A stretch of DNA of 64,000 bases, taken from contig NC_068934.1 of assembly GCF_023091745.1 (NCBI RefSeq), forward strand, positions 11,238,434 to 11,302,433, read 5' to 3'. The notes beneath the pieces were generated by a model that saw only the letters and a list, made by a program, of their open reading frames with translations, was not told where the DNA came from and did no database searches. How positions within the stretch are numbered: position 1 is the first letter of the stretch; each line of letters opens with the position of its first letter. This stretch comes from Budorcas taxicolor. Its lineage: Eukaryota; Chordata; Mammalia; Artiodactyla; Bovidae. The translations under genes were made by a program, and so were the position numbers. Of this stretch, positions 43,318 through 54,295 are shown one piece after another.

Positions 43318-45530
43318 AAAGATGTTTAGTCCAGTTTTATTGAGAAATAATTGATATACATTGCTGGATAAGTTTAATGTGTACAGCATGATGGATTCAG
43401 TTCAGTTCAGTCGCTCAGTCATATCTGACTCTTTGCGACCCCATGGACTGCAGCACACCAGGCTTCCCTGTCCATCACCAACTCCCAGAGTTTACTCAAA
43501 CTCATGTCCATTGAGTCGGTGATGCCATCCAACCATTTCTTCCTCTGTCGTCCCCTTCTCCTTCTGCCTTCAATCTTTCCCATCATCAAGATCTTTTCCA
43601 AAGAGTCAGTACTTCACATCAGGTGGCCAAAGTATTGGAGTTTCACCTTCGGCATCAGTCCTTCCAATGAATATTTAAGACTGATTTCCTTTAGGATGGA
43701 CTGATTTGATCTCCTAGCAGTGCAAGGGACTCTCCAGAGTCTTCTCCAACACCACAGTTCAAAAGCATCAATTCTTCAGTGCTCAGCTTTTTTTATAGTC
43801 TGACTCTCACATCCATACATGACTAATGAAAAAACCATAGCTTTGACTAGACGGACCTTTGTCAGCAAAGTAATGTCTCTGCTTTTTAACATGCTGTCTA
43901 GGTTGGTCATAGCTTTCCTTCCAAGGAACAAGCGTCTTTTAATTTCATGGCTGCAGTCACCATCTGCAGTCATTTTGGAGCCCCTCAAAATAATGTCTGT
44001 CACAGTTTCCATTGTTTCTCCATCTACTTGTCATGAAGTGATGGGACTGGATGCCATGATCTTTGTTTTCTGAATGTTGAGTTTTAAGCCAACTTTTTTA
44101 CTCTCCTCTTTCACTCTCATCAAGAGACTCTTCAGTTCTTCTTCACTTTCTGCCATAAGGGTAGTGTCATCTGCATATCATGATAGGTTAATGTGCATGT
44201 ATTGTGAAACAATTATAACTATAGGTTTAGTTAACATACATCAGCTTATGTTGATACAATAAAAAGATTCTCCTTGTGATGAAAACTGTTAGGATCTTTT
44301 CTCTTAACAATTTTCCTATATATCATACAACATTGTTAATTATAGTTAACATGTTGTATATTATATCCATAGGACTTATCTATCTTTTAACTGGAAGTTT
44401 GTACCTTTTGATCACCTTCCTCTAGTCCCCTGCTCCCCACTGCCTGATTCTAGTAACCACAGATCTGATCTTTATTTCCAGTAGTTTGGTGGGGGGTTTT
44501 AAATTATTGTTGGATTCCACATACAGGTGAGATCATACAGTATATGTCTGCCTCTGAGATATTTCATTTAGCATAATCCCTTCAAAGTCTATCCATGTTG
44601 TTGCAAATGGTAGGATTTCCCCACGTTTATAGCTGAATAAGCACATCTCACTGACTGTAGTATCTAAACCACAACTTCTTTATCCATTCCCCCACGGAAG
44701 GGTACTCTAGGTGCTTTCCATCTCTTGACCAGTGTAAATAATGCTGCCATGAGTATGAAGGTCCAGGGATCTTTTTGAGTTGGTGTTTTCATTTCCTAAG
44801 TAGAATTACTGAATCATACGGTATTTCTGTTTTTAATGTTTTGAGGCTCCTCCATACTGTTTTGCAAAGTAGTTGTATCAATCTACAGTCCCACCAACAG
44901 GGTACAACAATTCCTTTTCTCCACATCCCCACCAGCGTTTGTTGTCGCTTGCCTTAATAGAAGATGGCCATTCTAACAGGTATGAGGTAATATCTCCTTG
45001 AAGTTTTATTTGCATTTTCCTAATGACTAGTGTTGTGAGCATTTTTTTTTCATGGACTTGTTTGCCTTTCATTTGTCTTCTTTGTAAAAATTGCTCTTCA
45101 AGGCTTTTGCTCATTTTTCAATTGTCTTTTTTTGCTGTTGAGTTGTATGAGTTCTTTTAAATTTTGGATATTAACCCCTTATGAGCTATATGGCTTACAA
45201 TTTTTTTTTTCCTCATTCTGTTGGTTGTCTTTTCACTTTTTTGGTTTCTTTTGCTGTGCAAAAAGTTTTTAGTCTGACACAGTCCCAACTTGTTTATTTT
45301 TATTTTATTGCTTATGCTTTAGGTGTAATTTTCAAAAAAACCCCTGCCGAGATCCATGTCAAGGAGCTATTTTCCTATGTTTGCTTCTAGGACTTTCATG
45401 ATTTCAAGTCTCAAGGGTAAATTTTTAACCCATTTCAAGTTGAATTTGAGGGGTGGTGTAAAATAGGGGTCAATTTTCATATTTATTATATGTGAATATC
45501 TAGTTTTTCAGTACTGTGTATTGACGAAAC
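43318..45530 (-). mobile_element. L1 LINE, 3' UTR and ORF2 C-terminal part, antisense, split by BovB
   Basis: The 3' end (CAGTTTTATTGAGAAATAATTG) lies left at 43318-43393 and continues after the BovB insertion with TAATGTGCATGTATTGTGAAAC. It runs through the whole 3' UTR (GGAGGGGTTTT-like, CATAATCCCTTCAAAGTC, TCCCACCAACAGGGTAC) into the ORF2 end region (GTTGTATGAGTTCTTTTAAATTTTGG, GGTGTAATTTTCAAAAAAACCCC). About 1.43 kb of L1 remains; it is old and not coding. Confidence 0.93.
43394..44178 (-). mobile_element. BovB LINE 3' part, antisense, inserted in L1
   Basis: GATTCAGTTCAGTTCAGTCG to AGTGTCATCTGCATAT. It includes part of the RT C-terminal coding region (minus frame 43776-44012: SKMTADGDCSHEIKRRLF type). 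CATGATG at 43387-43393 and CATGATA at 44179-44185 are the probable target duplication (6 of 7). Confidence 0.95.
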
Positions 45531-45594
45531 TGATTAATCTCTGTAGCCCCTAATGATCCATGTGTATCCCATCTGCAAAATACACTTTCTTCTC

Positions 45595-46340
45595 ACCCCA
45601 AAGCCTCAGTTCTGTTCCCTTTAAAGCATCAGGCTGAGGCTTAAAGTCCAGGATCTGTCATCCAACAAGTCAGGTGTAGGTACAGATAAGACATCAGAAA
45701 GTCTGAAGACCCTGAACGAAGAACGCAAGTTGTATTTCCCCCATGTGAAATCAGAAGACAGAGATAGGAGTACCATGATAGACAGTCCCATGAAAAAGCT
45801 GGTGTTGGAGAGTCACCTAGCATTTACTGACTTATAGTAATTCTAGAGTCAAGCTAGCGATGTCAACAATTCATTTTTCTGGGGACAGAAAATGTACGTT
45901 GATTAGAAATGGGTTGTACTCCTTGGGAGTAGTTCTCTTCAGTTCTTATCTCTGTTATCTGGACTCCTGGATCTGTCTTTGGAGTTATCTTTCTTCCTAA
46001 ATAATGGCCTACGTTTACAGCTCAGGAGTTTTCTTATCCTCTTTTTTCCTGCAAGAAGTCTCTGTCTCTTTCAGTCTAAGCTCATATAATTCTTTTGAAA
46101 ACTTTGTTGTCTTCCTGTGTATCAGATTATAAATGTACTTTATGAGATAGAACCGTAAATCTCTGAAACAGGCTCTTTTCAACTGTGGGCTCAGAGTTGC
46201 TATGGGACAACATCCTTAAGAGCCTTAGAAGCTGTCTTTTCTAGCTGAGAGAGTCTACCAGGAATGGCCTTAAATTTTTCCAAGGTTTAATAACTTTGAT
46301 CTAATCTCTTTCCTAAGGCCATGTTTCATTGGCAGTGCTC
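45595..46340 (-). mobile_element. Possible old ERVL-MaLR internal remnant
   Basis: Segments such as CACCCCAAAGCCTCAGTTC, CTTAAAGTCCAGGATCTGTC and GTATTTCCCCCATGTGAAATC resemble, in reverse, the internal region of old MaLR elements. Similarity is too weak for a firm call. No coding sequence survives and strand is tentative. Confidence 0.3.
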
Positions 46341-46745
46341 TGGATTTATTTTTTTTATCTGAAATCATTCTTTACTTTAGAGCCTTGCTGGGTGGTGAAG
46401 TAGGCTTGAAGAACACTTTTCTTTCCCAAGCTAGAAGGTTCTGGATTGGTGATATCTCTTGTATATTTGCTTGAAAACTGAGCATTTCCCTCTTTGATTG
46501 ATTGTTATTAGTACTTATTAATAGAAAGGTAAAAAACAACAAGAAAAAATAGTTGACACTTTCAGTATTCTTCTTGGAAATCTCTTTAGCCAAATAGATA
46601 AGTTAATGATTTATGTTTTCTGTTTTCATGTTAATATAGGAGATGATGTTAGAATTTCCACTTTAATATAATACAAACTGCCTTTTATCCAGCCTCCAAT
46701 AGTGATGTCTTCCCTTTCCTTCCAGACCTCATTAATAATCTCCTG
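46341..46745. other. Unassigned non-coding stretch
   Basis: Nothing recognised. Confidence 0.4.
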
Positions 46746-46758
46746 TAGGCCCTTCTGG

Positions 46759-46969
46759 GCTTCCCAAGTTGCACTAGTGGTAAAGAACCTGCCTGCCAAT
46801 GCAGGAGACCAGGATTTGATCCTTGGATTGGCAAGATCCCCTGGAGGAGGGTATGGCAACCCACTCCAGTATTCTTGCCTGGAGAATTCCATGGACAGAG
46901 GAACCTGGCAAGCTACAGTCCATAGGGTCACAAAGAGTCAGCCAAGACTGAAACAACAGCACACACGCA
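46759..46969 (+). mobile_element. Bov-tA SINE with 13-bp target duplication
   Basis: GCTTCCCAAGTTGCACTAGTGG through AGCCAAGACTGAAACAAC. TAGGCCCTTCTGG at 46746-46758 and TAGACCCTTCTAG at 46970-46982 agree at 11 of 13 positions. Confidence 0.94.
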
Positions 46970-47059
46970 TAGACCCTTCTAGTTTCTGTTTGCCGCCACT
47001 TCCAAAGCCAGTGCTGTATATTAGGTTCCTGTAAAGGCAGGGTCCATTTCCAGATATCA

Positions 47060-47500
47060 ATTCCTATTTTGGCTCTTTATTGCCATGTAACAAAACATCC
47101 AAAAACTTACTGGCTTAAAGCAACAATATATTATTATCTCTCATTTTTCTGTGAGTTAGGCTCAGCTGGGAAATTCTTCTGGGATCTTGCTTGGGGTTTC
47201 AGTTGTTTTCAGATGGTATCTGGGACTCAACTCATCTGGCAATCTGACTGGGATATTGGGATGACTGAGCTAGGATTCTTACCTAGAGACTCTTAGCTCC
47301 CCAGTGCAGAAGCTGCCAAGTTTTCTTAAGGCTTCGGTCCAGACTGGACTGGCTGGCATAAGATAACTTCTGTCATATTTCATTAGTTGAAGCCAGCAAT
47401 AGACATTCCAGGTTCAGTGTGGAAGCAGCTACAAAGGGGCTGAGTATCAAGAAACAGAGTTTATTGAGGGCAATCTTTAGAGCCCAGCTACCACACATGA
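47060..47500 (+). repeat. Old mammalian interspersed repeat
   Basis: CCATGTAACAAAACATCC, AAACTTACTGGCTTAAAGCAAC, TATTATCTCTCATTTTTCTGTGAG and CTCAGCTGGG are a familiar old mammalian repeat head, related to 43005-43300 and to the type at 14478. Family not named. Confidence 0.6.
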
Positions 47501-47639
47501 TGTGATTTAAGTCTCCAAAACTTTACTCTGATTGTTATGGAGAGAATGAATTTGAGGGGCACCATTAAGTAGCATAAATGAGATGTAACTATGGCTCCTT
47601 TAGAGGAGATAATGGAGATATGGAGAAGAGTAATTTTCT
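47501..47639. other. Unassigned short stretch
   Basis: Nothing recognised. Confidence 0.35.
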
Positions 47640-48260
47640 TGGTATATTTGGAAATAGATTTGAAAGGTCTTGATATATTGGTTGTGAAGGATGAATAATA
47701 GGGAGAAATCAGAGTGTGATTTCTTACTTCTTAGGAATTTGCAACAGAATGAAAATTGGGTGTCATTTACTGAGATGGGTTAGACTGGGGCAGAAAGAGG
47801 TTTGAGGTATTGACACCTTATCTGATTTTGGTTTGTTAAGTTTGAGAGATATATGACATGTTAAGTGAGACACATTGATATAAGTAAAGATTCCAAATAA
47901 AGAGGTAGGTGAAGAGAAGAAGGCCAGGGCTAGAAATACATATTTCATTATCACCATAATACATATTTCATAATTACCAGCTACAGATAATACTTAAAAC
48001 CATGATTCTAGATGAAATCACGAAGAAATATAAGTGAGGAAGGAAAGAGAGCCCAGAATGGAGCCTAGGAACTACGATGTTTAAAGGTCAGGAGGGAGAA
48101 GAGGAGTCAGGAAAACAGATGGAGAGGAAGCTTCAAATGAAGTGTGATGATAATCAAAAGAGTGGGACTCACCGAAGCCAGAGAGGAAGCTTTTTCATTT
48201 GTTGGGATGGGTTGCCTGGTTTAAATTCTGTTGATAAGTCTGTGAAATAAAGACAGGGGT
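47640..48260 (+). repeat. Old LINE-like repeat, long fragment
   Basis: GTGTCATTTACTGAGATGGG, TTAAGTTTGAGAGATATATGAC, GATGAAATCACGAAG, GAGCCTAGGAACTAC and GAGAGGAAGCTTTTTCATTTG run in the order of the repeat seen in part at 32605. Family uncertain; probably old L1-related. Confidence 0.6.
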
Positions 48261-48349
48261 ATCTTTAGTGCCCATTGGGTATGTTTAGTGACTACCTCAT
48301 TTCATCCTAATAAGTTGTTCATTGATATGTATTATTTTTATGTATTCGT

Positions 48350-48470
48350 TGCGTATTTCTTGTCCATTAGAATGTAAACTACAGGAGAATAGGCAGGGAC
48401 ATTTTTCTGTGTTGTTTATTGTTGTACCAGAGCCCCTAAAATTTTGCTTGGCACGTAATACATGCCATTC
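48350..48470 (+). mobile_element. L2 LINE 3' end
   Basis: AGAATGTAAACTACAGGAGAATAGGCAGGGAC, GAGCCCCTAAAATTTTGCTTGGCACG and TTCATTCATTT are a clear L2 terminus. Confidence 0.75.
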
Positions 48471-48640
48471 ATTCATTTAATCACTCAACAATCCTAGGAA
48501 GTTAATATAATTATTTTCGCTTTACAGAAAAGGAAACTAAAGATCAGAAATGTCAGAGACTAAATTTGATAGCCATGTTTCATATCTAGATGTCTGAATC
48601 TGAGTCTCTGTTATTCTCACCAAACTATTTACCATCTACT
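48471..48640 (-). mobile_element. MIR SINE, antisense
   Basis: CTCAACAATCCTAGGAAG, TTTACAGAAAAGGAAACTAAAGATC and CTGAATCTGAGTCTC give the antisense MIR order, directly after the L2 end. Confidence 0.65.
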
Positions 48641-49394
48641 AGCAATGTTCTGTCATGTCATCGTAGGTTAACCGGGAATTTTTTTGTGATTAACTATTAG
48701 GTATATTTTTAAAAGTCATCATGAGAGTAATTGCTTTTTGATTCAGTCTGTGATTGGAATGATAAAATTGGTATTTGCTTCTGTGGAAGTTCTTTCTATC
48801 CTAAAATGCAGCTCTTCTACAAAACAACATTAATATGCATATCTAAAATTTGCATATAACTTACATGTTGATCAATTCATTCTACACTTCAGGTAACAGG
48901 GAAGTTGCTCACACAAGGGATACATTAAATGATATAACCAAAACAGTCTTTGAAAGATATGAACTGCAAAACAACAGATAATTCAACCTACGTATGTATC
49001 TTTTATATGTATTATTTTTTAAATGAACATACACATAACATGCAAGAGACTTTACTTAAAAAGACCATACATACATAATCAATTTAGTTAGCTTTCTTCA
49101 ATTTCTGGCTAGTTTACTCTGTATAATGACCTAGAGACAGGATATCCATTACAGGATGGAGTTAACTGACAGAAAAAGAGAAAAATGAGGGAAGAGAAAG
49201 GAAGAAGGAACAAAGGAGGGTGAGGAGAAAACGGGGGACATTGAAGCGACATGAGGACAAGGCAGACAGCTTCTGAGGACATTCAGGTGTCTGAGGAGGC
49301 GCCGTCCTTGGTGCGATGAAAAGAGATCCCAGAATGTGGGAGGGCCTCTTCCTTCTCGTGTACCTGAGACCACCAGTGTCAACCCAGATGGATA
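48641..49394. other. Unassigned non-coding stretch
   Basis: Purine-rich near 49170-49240. Frames at 49149-49401 are low-complexity antisense translations. Confidence 0.45.
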
Positions 49395-49580
49395 AATTCA
49401 TGTGTGTAGGCTTTATGCTCTGCTGGGCGCTGTGCCAACTACTTTATAAATGTTGCTTTATGTATCCTGTCTCCTCACTCAAGAACCTGCAAAATTATTT
49501 ATACAAGTGGTGTGTGTGTGTATATGTGTGTGTGTATATATATATATATTATCTCTCCATTAAACAGGTGAATAATGATG
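49395..49580 (-). mobile_element. MIR SINE, antisense, containing a TG/TA microsatellite
   Basis: TGGGCGCTGTGCCAACTAC, CTTTATGTATCCTGTCTCCTCAC and TCTCCATTAAACAGGTGAATAATG are antisense MIR. A TG/TA array at 49510-49549 interrupts the segment. Confidence 0.65.
49510..49549. repeat. (TG)n/(TA)n microsatellite inside MIR
   Basis: Five TG units, TATA, six TG-type units, then TATATATATATA. Confidence 0.93.
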
Positions 49581-49658
49581 ATGATAATGGTGGTGATGGC
49601 TGAAATATATTTAATTTAGAGCACGTTTAGCAATTTAGTGCTTGTAAATTTAGTGTTG

Positions 49659-49963
49659 TGCTGTGCTTAGTCATGTCCAACTCTGTGTGACCCCATGGAC
49701 TGTAGCCTGCCAGGCTCTTCTGTCCATGACGATTCTTCAAGCAAGAATACTGGAGAGGGTTGCCATGCCCTTCTCCAGGGGATCTTCCCAGCCCAGGTCT
49801 CCTGCATTACAGGCAGATTCTTTACCGTCTGAGCCACCAGGGAAGCCTGAGAATACTGGATTGGGTAGTCTATCACTTCTCCTGGAGAACTTCCCACCCC
49901 AGGAATCAAGCCGGAGTCTCTCCTATATTGTAGGCAGATTCTTTACCAGCTGAGCTACCAGGG
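49659..49963 (-). mobile_element. Bov-A2-like dimeric SINE, antisense
   Basis: Two units in tandem. The first runs GCTTAGTCATGTCC to GAGCCACCAGGGAAGCC. The second starts at GAGAATACTGGATTGGG and ends GAGCTACCAGGGAC. Head-to-tail repetition of the body defines the dimer. Confidence 0.93.
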
Positions 49964-49974
49964 ACTATGTGTTG

Positions 49975-50135
49975 GGACTATGGTAATGACTATCAATCCA
50001 ATGATGTTGATACTATTAGATCTATCAGTGGGAGGAAAAAAAGGGAGTCATATAACCTTAACTGAGATCATACAGTGAGTGAGTAGTGGCCTGGAAATCT
50101 TAAGATCAATCTGATTCCAAATTCTTACCATCAAG
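49975..50135 (-). mobile_element. MIR SINE remainder, antisense, right of the dimer
   Basis: GTCATATAACCTTAACTGAGATCATACAGTGAG and GATCAATCTGATTCC continue an antisense MIR that appears to begin left of the dimer (GGTGATGGCTGAAATATATTT). Confidence 0.55.
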
Positions 50136-50334
50136 TTACACATAATTGGTGTGAAATGCAATAAATTTTAACCATGAAGGCAGAACCCATACTATGACTC
50201 TTGGGGCAGGGTGGCTTCAAAGAGGTAAGTTCTAGATATTCCGAACTGCCACAGGTGGAAATGAACAGCTCATCTTTCTGTCTCAAACCTATTTTATTTC
50301 ACATGGCCATAAACAAAGGCCCTTGACCAGAGGC
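50136..50334. other. Unassigned short stretch
   Basis: Nothing recognised. Confidence 0.35.
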
Positions 50335-51135
50335 TTGGTACATAGATACAGTGGAGTAGTACTCAAAGAGAATTAAAAAATGTGATTTGCAGTAACATGG
50401 CTGGACCTAGAGATTGTCATGCTCAATAAAGTAAATCAAACAGAGAAAGAGAAATATCATATGTGAATATGATATCACTTATATTCAGAGTCTGAAAAGA
50501 AATGATACAAATGAACTTATTTACAAAACAGGCTCATAGACTTAGAGAATAAATTTATGGTTACCAGGGTAGAAGAATGGGAGGGAGGAAAGGGTAACTA
50601 GGAAATTTGGGATTGACATGTACACACTACTGTATTTAATATGGATAACCAACAAGGACCTACTGTATAGCATGGGGTGCTCTGCTTCATGCTCTGTAAT
50701 GACCTAAATGGGAAAAGAATCTGAAGACTAGATACATGCATATGTATAACTAAATCTCTTTGCTATGTCTGCTTATCACTCAGAGGTGTCCGACTCTTTG
50801 TGACCCTGTGGACTGTAGCCTGCCAGGATCCTCTGTCCATGGGGATTCTCCCAGCAAGAATACTGGAGTGGGTTGCCACGCCCTCCCCCAGGGGATCTTC
50901 CAGCCCAGGGATTGAACCCAAGTGTCCCGCATTGTAGGCAGATTCTTTACCATCTGAGCTACCAGGGAAGGCTAAGAATACTGGAGTGGGTAACCTATCC
51001 CTTCTCCAGTGGATCTTGCCAATTCAGGAATCGAACCAGGTTCTCCGGCATTGCAGGTGGATTCTCTACCGACTGAGCTACCAGGGAAGCCTGAATCACC
51101 TTGCATACACTTGGAATTGTCACAGCATTGTTAAT
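50335..51135 (+). mobile_element. L1 LINE ORF2 end/3' UTR, sense, split by a SINE dimer
   Basis: ACAGTGGAGTAGTACTC, CAGTAACATGGCTGGACC, AAACAGGCTCATAGACTTAG and CAAGGACCTACTGTATAGCATGG lead to CTAAATCTCTTTGC. After the dimer, GAATCACCTTGCATACACTTGG and CAGCATTGTTAATCAAC finish the 3' UTR. Confidence 0.9.
50768..51091 (-). mobile_element. Bov-A2-like dimeric SINE, antisense, inserted in L1
   Basis: Unit 1 runs from CACTCAGAGGTGTCCGACTC to GAGCTACCAGGGAAGG; unit 2 from GAATACTGGAGTGGGTAACC to GAGCTACCAGGGAAGCC. AATCTCTTTGC on the left and AATCACCTTGC on the right are the likely target duplication. Confidence 0.93.
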
Positions 51136-51139
51136 CAAC

Positions 51140-51265
51140 TATTGTTGTTCAGTTGCTAGATGGTGTCTGACTCTGTGGCCCCACGGGCAGCAGCGTACCA
51201 GGTTTCCCTGTCTTCACTGTCTTCCAGACTTTGCTCAGACTCATGTCCATTGAGTTGGTATAGTC
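51140..51265 (-). mobile_element. BovB 3' end, antisense, at the L1 terminus
   Basis: TTGTTGTTCAGTTGCTAG through CTCATGTCCATTGAGTTGG. Old variant end; it sits exactly where the L1 tail stops. Confidence 0.87.
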
Positions 51266-51884
51266 TAATATAAAACAAAAGTTAGAAAAAAAGACCAGAG
51301 AAGTTTTCTGCAGCTCTGCCTATCCACCAGCTGAAGTGCCATTCTTACAGAAAGATTGTGAGCAGTAGGCAAAGATCTAAATAAACGGTCCCTGAGATTT
51401 AGAATAGAACAGTAATATTGAGTATCCTTAAAGCTTTGGAGTCAGGAAGGGAAAGGATATGATAAATACTGTATAGTTACTTTTGTGGGTTTGTGTCTGT
51501 GTGTATATATGTAGACTACCAATCTTGCTAAGTATTCTACCATCAAATTCACTCCGTAATTCAGTGTACACATATGAGCAAAAATTGGCCAAGACATATA
51601 AATAGCAGGGCTCTAAGATATATAAGTAGGTACATTCTTACCATATAAATTTGTATAACCACTTCAGAATATAGTAAATGAAAATAGTCATAAAAATGTC
51701 CAAGCCTCATTGATGCAGGAATACAATTGCTAGAAATTTATCTTTAGAAGGTAAATTTATCTTTAAGATAAAATCTATCTATAAGATAAGAAGAAAGCTA
51801 TAATAATAAAACTATTCATTTAACAATATTTATTAGAACATTATCCATAATAGTGAAAAGCAAGTAGAAACCTCTACTTTAGGG
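51266..51884. other. Unassigned AT-rich stretch
   Basis: Includes a GATAAAATCTATCTATAAGATAAG short imperfect repeat near 51765-51790. Possibly old L1, not assignable. Confidence 0.4.
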
Positions 51885-51896
51885 AGGAGTGATTAG

Positions 51897-52103
51897 GGCT
51901 CACCTGGTGGCTCCAGTGGTAAAGAATCCACCTGCAGTGCAGGATTTGAGCCCTGGATCAAGATGATCTCCTGGAGAAGGAAATGGCAACCCACTCCAAT
52001 ATTTTTGCCTGGAGAATCCCATGGACTGAAGAGCCTGGTGGGCTACAGTCCATGTCGTAGCAAGAGAGTCAGACACAACTTGGGACCAAAGAACAGCAAC
52101 GAC
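51897..52103 (+). mobile_element. Bov-tA SINE with perfect 12-bp target duplication
   Basis: GCTCACCTGGTGGCTCCAGTGG through AGTCAGACACAACTTGGGACC. AGGAGTGATTAG at 51885-51896 recurs exactly at 52104-52115. Confidence 0.97.
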
Positions 52104-52115
52104 AGGAGTGATTAG

Positions 52116-52559
52116 TTAAATTAGAATGCATCAAATGAGGAGTTTGCTTAGGAAGAACAAAGATTAGAACAGGAAATTATATTTGTTATCTAATGTTAAG
52201 TGAAAAATAAAAATGACACATGCATTTTGGTTATACTATAAAATAATACGCATAATGAATAAGCCTAAAAAGGAATGCAGAAAAGAGTTTTGTGATGTGA
52301 TAAGATTTAAAAAGAAATGTTTACCTTTTTTTTCAATTTGTTTAAAAATAAAATCCTTTTATTCATGAATAAATGTTTATGGAGTGCCCATTATTTACTA
52401 GATACTAGTTTAGAAATAATGAATACATCAGTGAACAAAAGAGGCAGAAAATTTTAATGCTTATACCTTGTGTTTTCAGAGTACTTTGTAAACTTTTCAA
52501 AGTAACATAATGTCCAAGTTAATTGAATTTTCAATTAAAATTTTTATATTATGCAATAT
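52116..52559. other. Unassigned AT-rich stretch with an old repeat piece
   Basis: GCCCATTATTTACTAGATACTAG and ATACATCAGTGAACAAAAGAGGC (52380-52450) belong to the old unassigned repeat seen at 42235. Confidence 0.45.
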
Positions 52560-53215
52560 TGAAAACACTCAGAGAAACATGGGAAACAGCACAGTACCTG
52601 TCCATGTACGTAGGATGCATGGCTAAAAGATGTTAGCATTTCTGATTCACTTCTGAGCTCCATTTCTAAAAACAAAAATAGAAATCGGCTTAGTAAAAGC
52701 TAGGCCTTCATCTCTTTCACCTTCTTTCCCGCACAAAAGCACTCATAATGTAGTTATGTATCCATACCTATATATGTTTTCATTTTTCTACACATATATA
52801 TGTAGAAAACCATGAACCATATATTATTTTGTTGGTCTTAAAACTTTGCATATGGCATCATGTAGTGCTGAGCCTTATGTGATTATTTTATTTCACTGCT
52901 CTTTACTGTTACACATACTGCAATGAATGACTAAACAGTTTATCTTCCTCCTACTGATTGTTTCCACTTTTCGCTATCACCCACAACTCTGCAGTGAACA
53001 GTCTCGTGCGCAGGTCCTTGTGCAGCTATGCCAGAGTTTCTAGGGTTTATGCATGAGAGTGAAAGCCCTGAGTGGTGGACGTGTGCATCTTCAGCTTGAA
53101 CGCATACCATCCAGGTGTCTTCCCAAATGCTTGTGATAGGTGACACTTCCAACAGTTGTGCCTGTTCCATGGCGTTCTCACCAGTATTTAAATCATTTTT
53201 ACCTGTTTGATACAT
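52560..53215 (-). mobile_element. Old L1/HAL1-type 3' region, antisense
   Basis: GCAGTACCTGTCCATGTACG-like and ATGTTAGCATTTCTGATTC on the left, then GTTTCCACTTTTCGCTATCAC, CTGCAGTGAACAGTCTCGTG and CCAGAGTTTCTAGGGTTTATG match the order of old L1 3' ends in reverse. Confidence 0.6.
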
Positions 53216-53610
53216 GGCATCCCTTTTTTTTTTCTTTTACTTATTTACTCTGTCTTGATTTGGGAAAAAAATAAAGACAGGGTCTGCGCTCAAGCCCAGT
53301 GTAAGTAATTGGCAAAGGACCATTTTCCTAGGCAGACAGGGGCCTCATCTTGGGAACTAGAAATAAACCATGGAGGGCACTTCGAAGGAGGCTTACTATT
53401 GACAGTAATTTCAGTGGAGGATCACCTCCTTGCGTTGGGGTTGCGTGTCCTAATGCACCTCATGGGGCTTTGCGTATTGAATGGAATGGCAGGCGTCTGT
53501 TTCACATTAGGAGCCTCATTAGGGTCCTTTCCTCTTCTTCCCCAATTAAAAGAGTACTCAGGGTAATACACTAGATAGCTTTCTCTTTGCTCCTGTGTGT
53601 AAATGTTCGT
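53216..53610. other. Unassigned non-coding stretch
   Basis: T run near 53225. Frames at 53309-53574 are not recognisable proteins. Confidence 0.4.
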
Positions 53611-53742
53611 GGGCTTCCCTGCTGGCTCAGATTGTAAAAAAGTCCGCCTACAATGTGGGAGACGAGGGTTCTGTCCCTGGGTTGGGAAGATCCCCTGGAG
53701 GAGGGCATGGCAACCCGCTCCAGTACTCTTGTCTGGAGAATC
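53611..53742 (+). mobile_element. Bov-tA SINE, 3'-truncated
   Basis: GTGGGCTTCCCTGCTGGCTC through CTTGTCTGGAGAATCG. The last third is missing. Confidence 0.92.
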
Positions 53743-53754
53743 GTTCTTACGTGG

Positions 53755-53930
53755 GTGGTGTCTCTCCTTGGTGTGCGTCAGGGTCACCTGTTTGGTTTGT
53801 TAAGGCACTGGGAGCTGAATCAGCTTCTGGTTTAGTAGACCTGGTGTGGGGCCTGAGGATCTGCATTTCTTGTAATGACGTTGCCTTTCCTGCTGGTCTG
53901 AGAAACACTTTGTGAACCACTGTTCCCTAT
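53755..53930 (+). mobile_element. MER5A-type DNA element
   Basis: TCACCTGTTTGGTTTGTTAAGG, GACCTGGTGTGGGGCCTGAGGATCTGC and GAGAAACACTTTGTGAACCACTG follow MER5A including its terminal repeat. Confidence 0.85.
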
Positions 53931-54066
53931 GTATCAGCAAGACTGTTATGCCATTGCTGTTTGGGGGTTGGAGGAAGGATATGGTCAGGGTCACACTGAT
54001 CGTGCAACAGATTACCTTGCTGATATTCCTCTTTATTTCATATCGGGCCTACCCTGAAGGCTCCTG

Positions 54067-54282
54067 GGCTTCCCAGGTGGCTCCAGTGGTAAAGAACCTG
54101 CCTGTCAATGCAGGAGACATTAAGAGACCCAGGTTCAGTCCCTGGGTCAGGGAGATTCCCTGGAGGAAGGCATGGCAACCCGCTCCAGTGTTCATGCCTG
54201 GAGAATCCCGTGGTCAGAGGATCCTGGCAGATAACGGTCTATAGGGTCACAGAGACTCGGACACAGCCGGAAGCTACCTTAA
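54067..54282 (+). mobile_element. Bov-tA SINE with perfect 13-bp target duplication
   Basis: GGCTTCCCAGGTGGCTCCAG to CGGACACAGCCGGAAGC. CTGAAGGCTCCTG at 54054-54066 recurs exactly at 54283-54295. Confidence 0.97.
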
Positions 54283-54295
54283 CTGAAGGCTCCTG

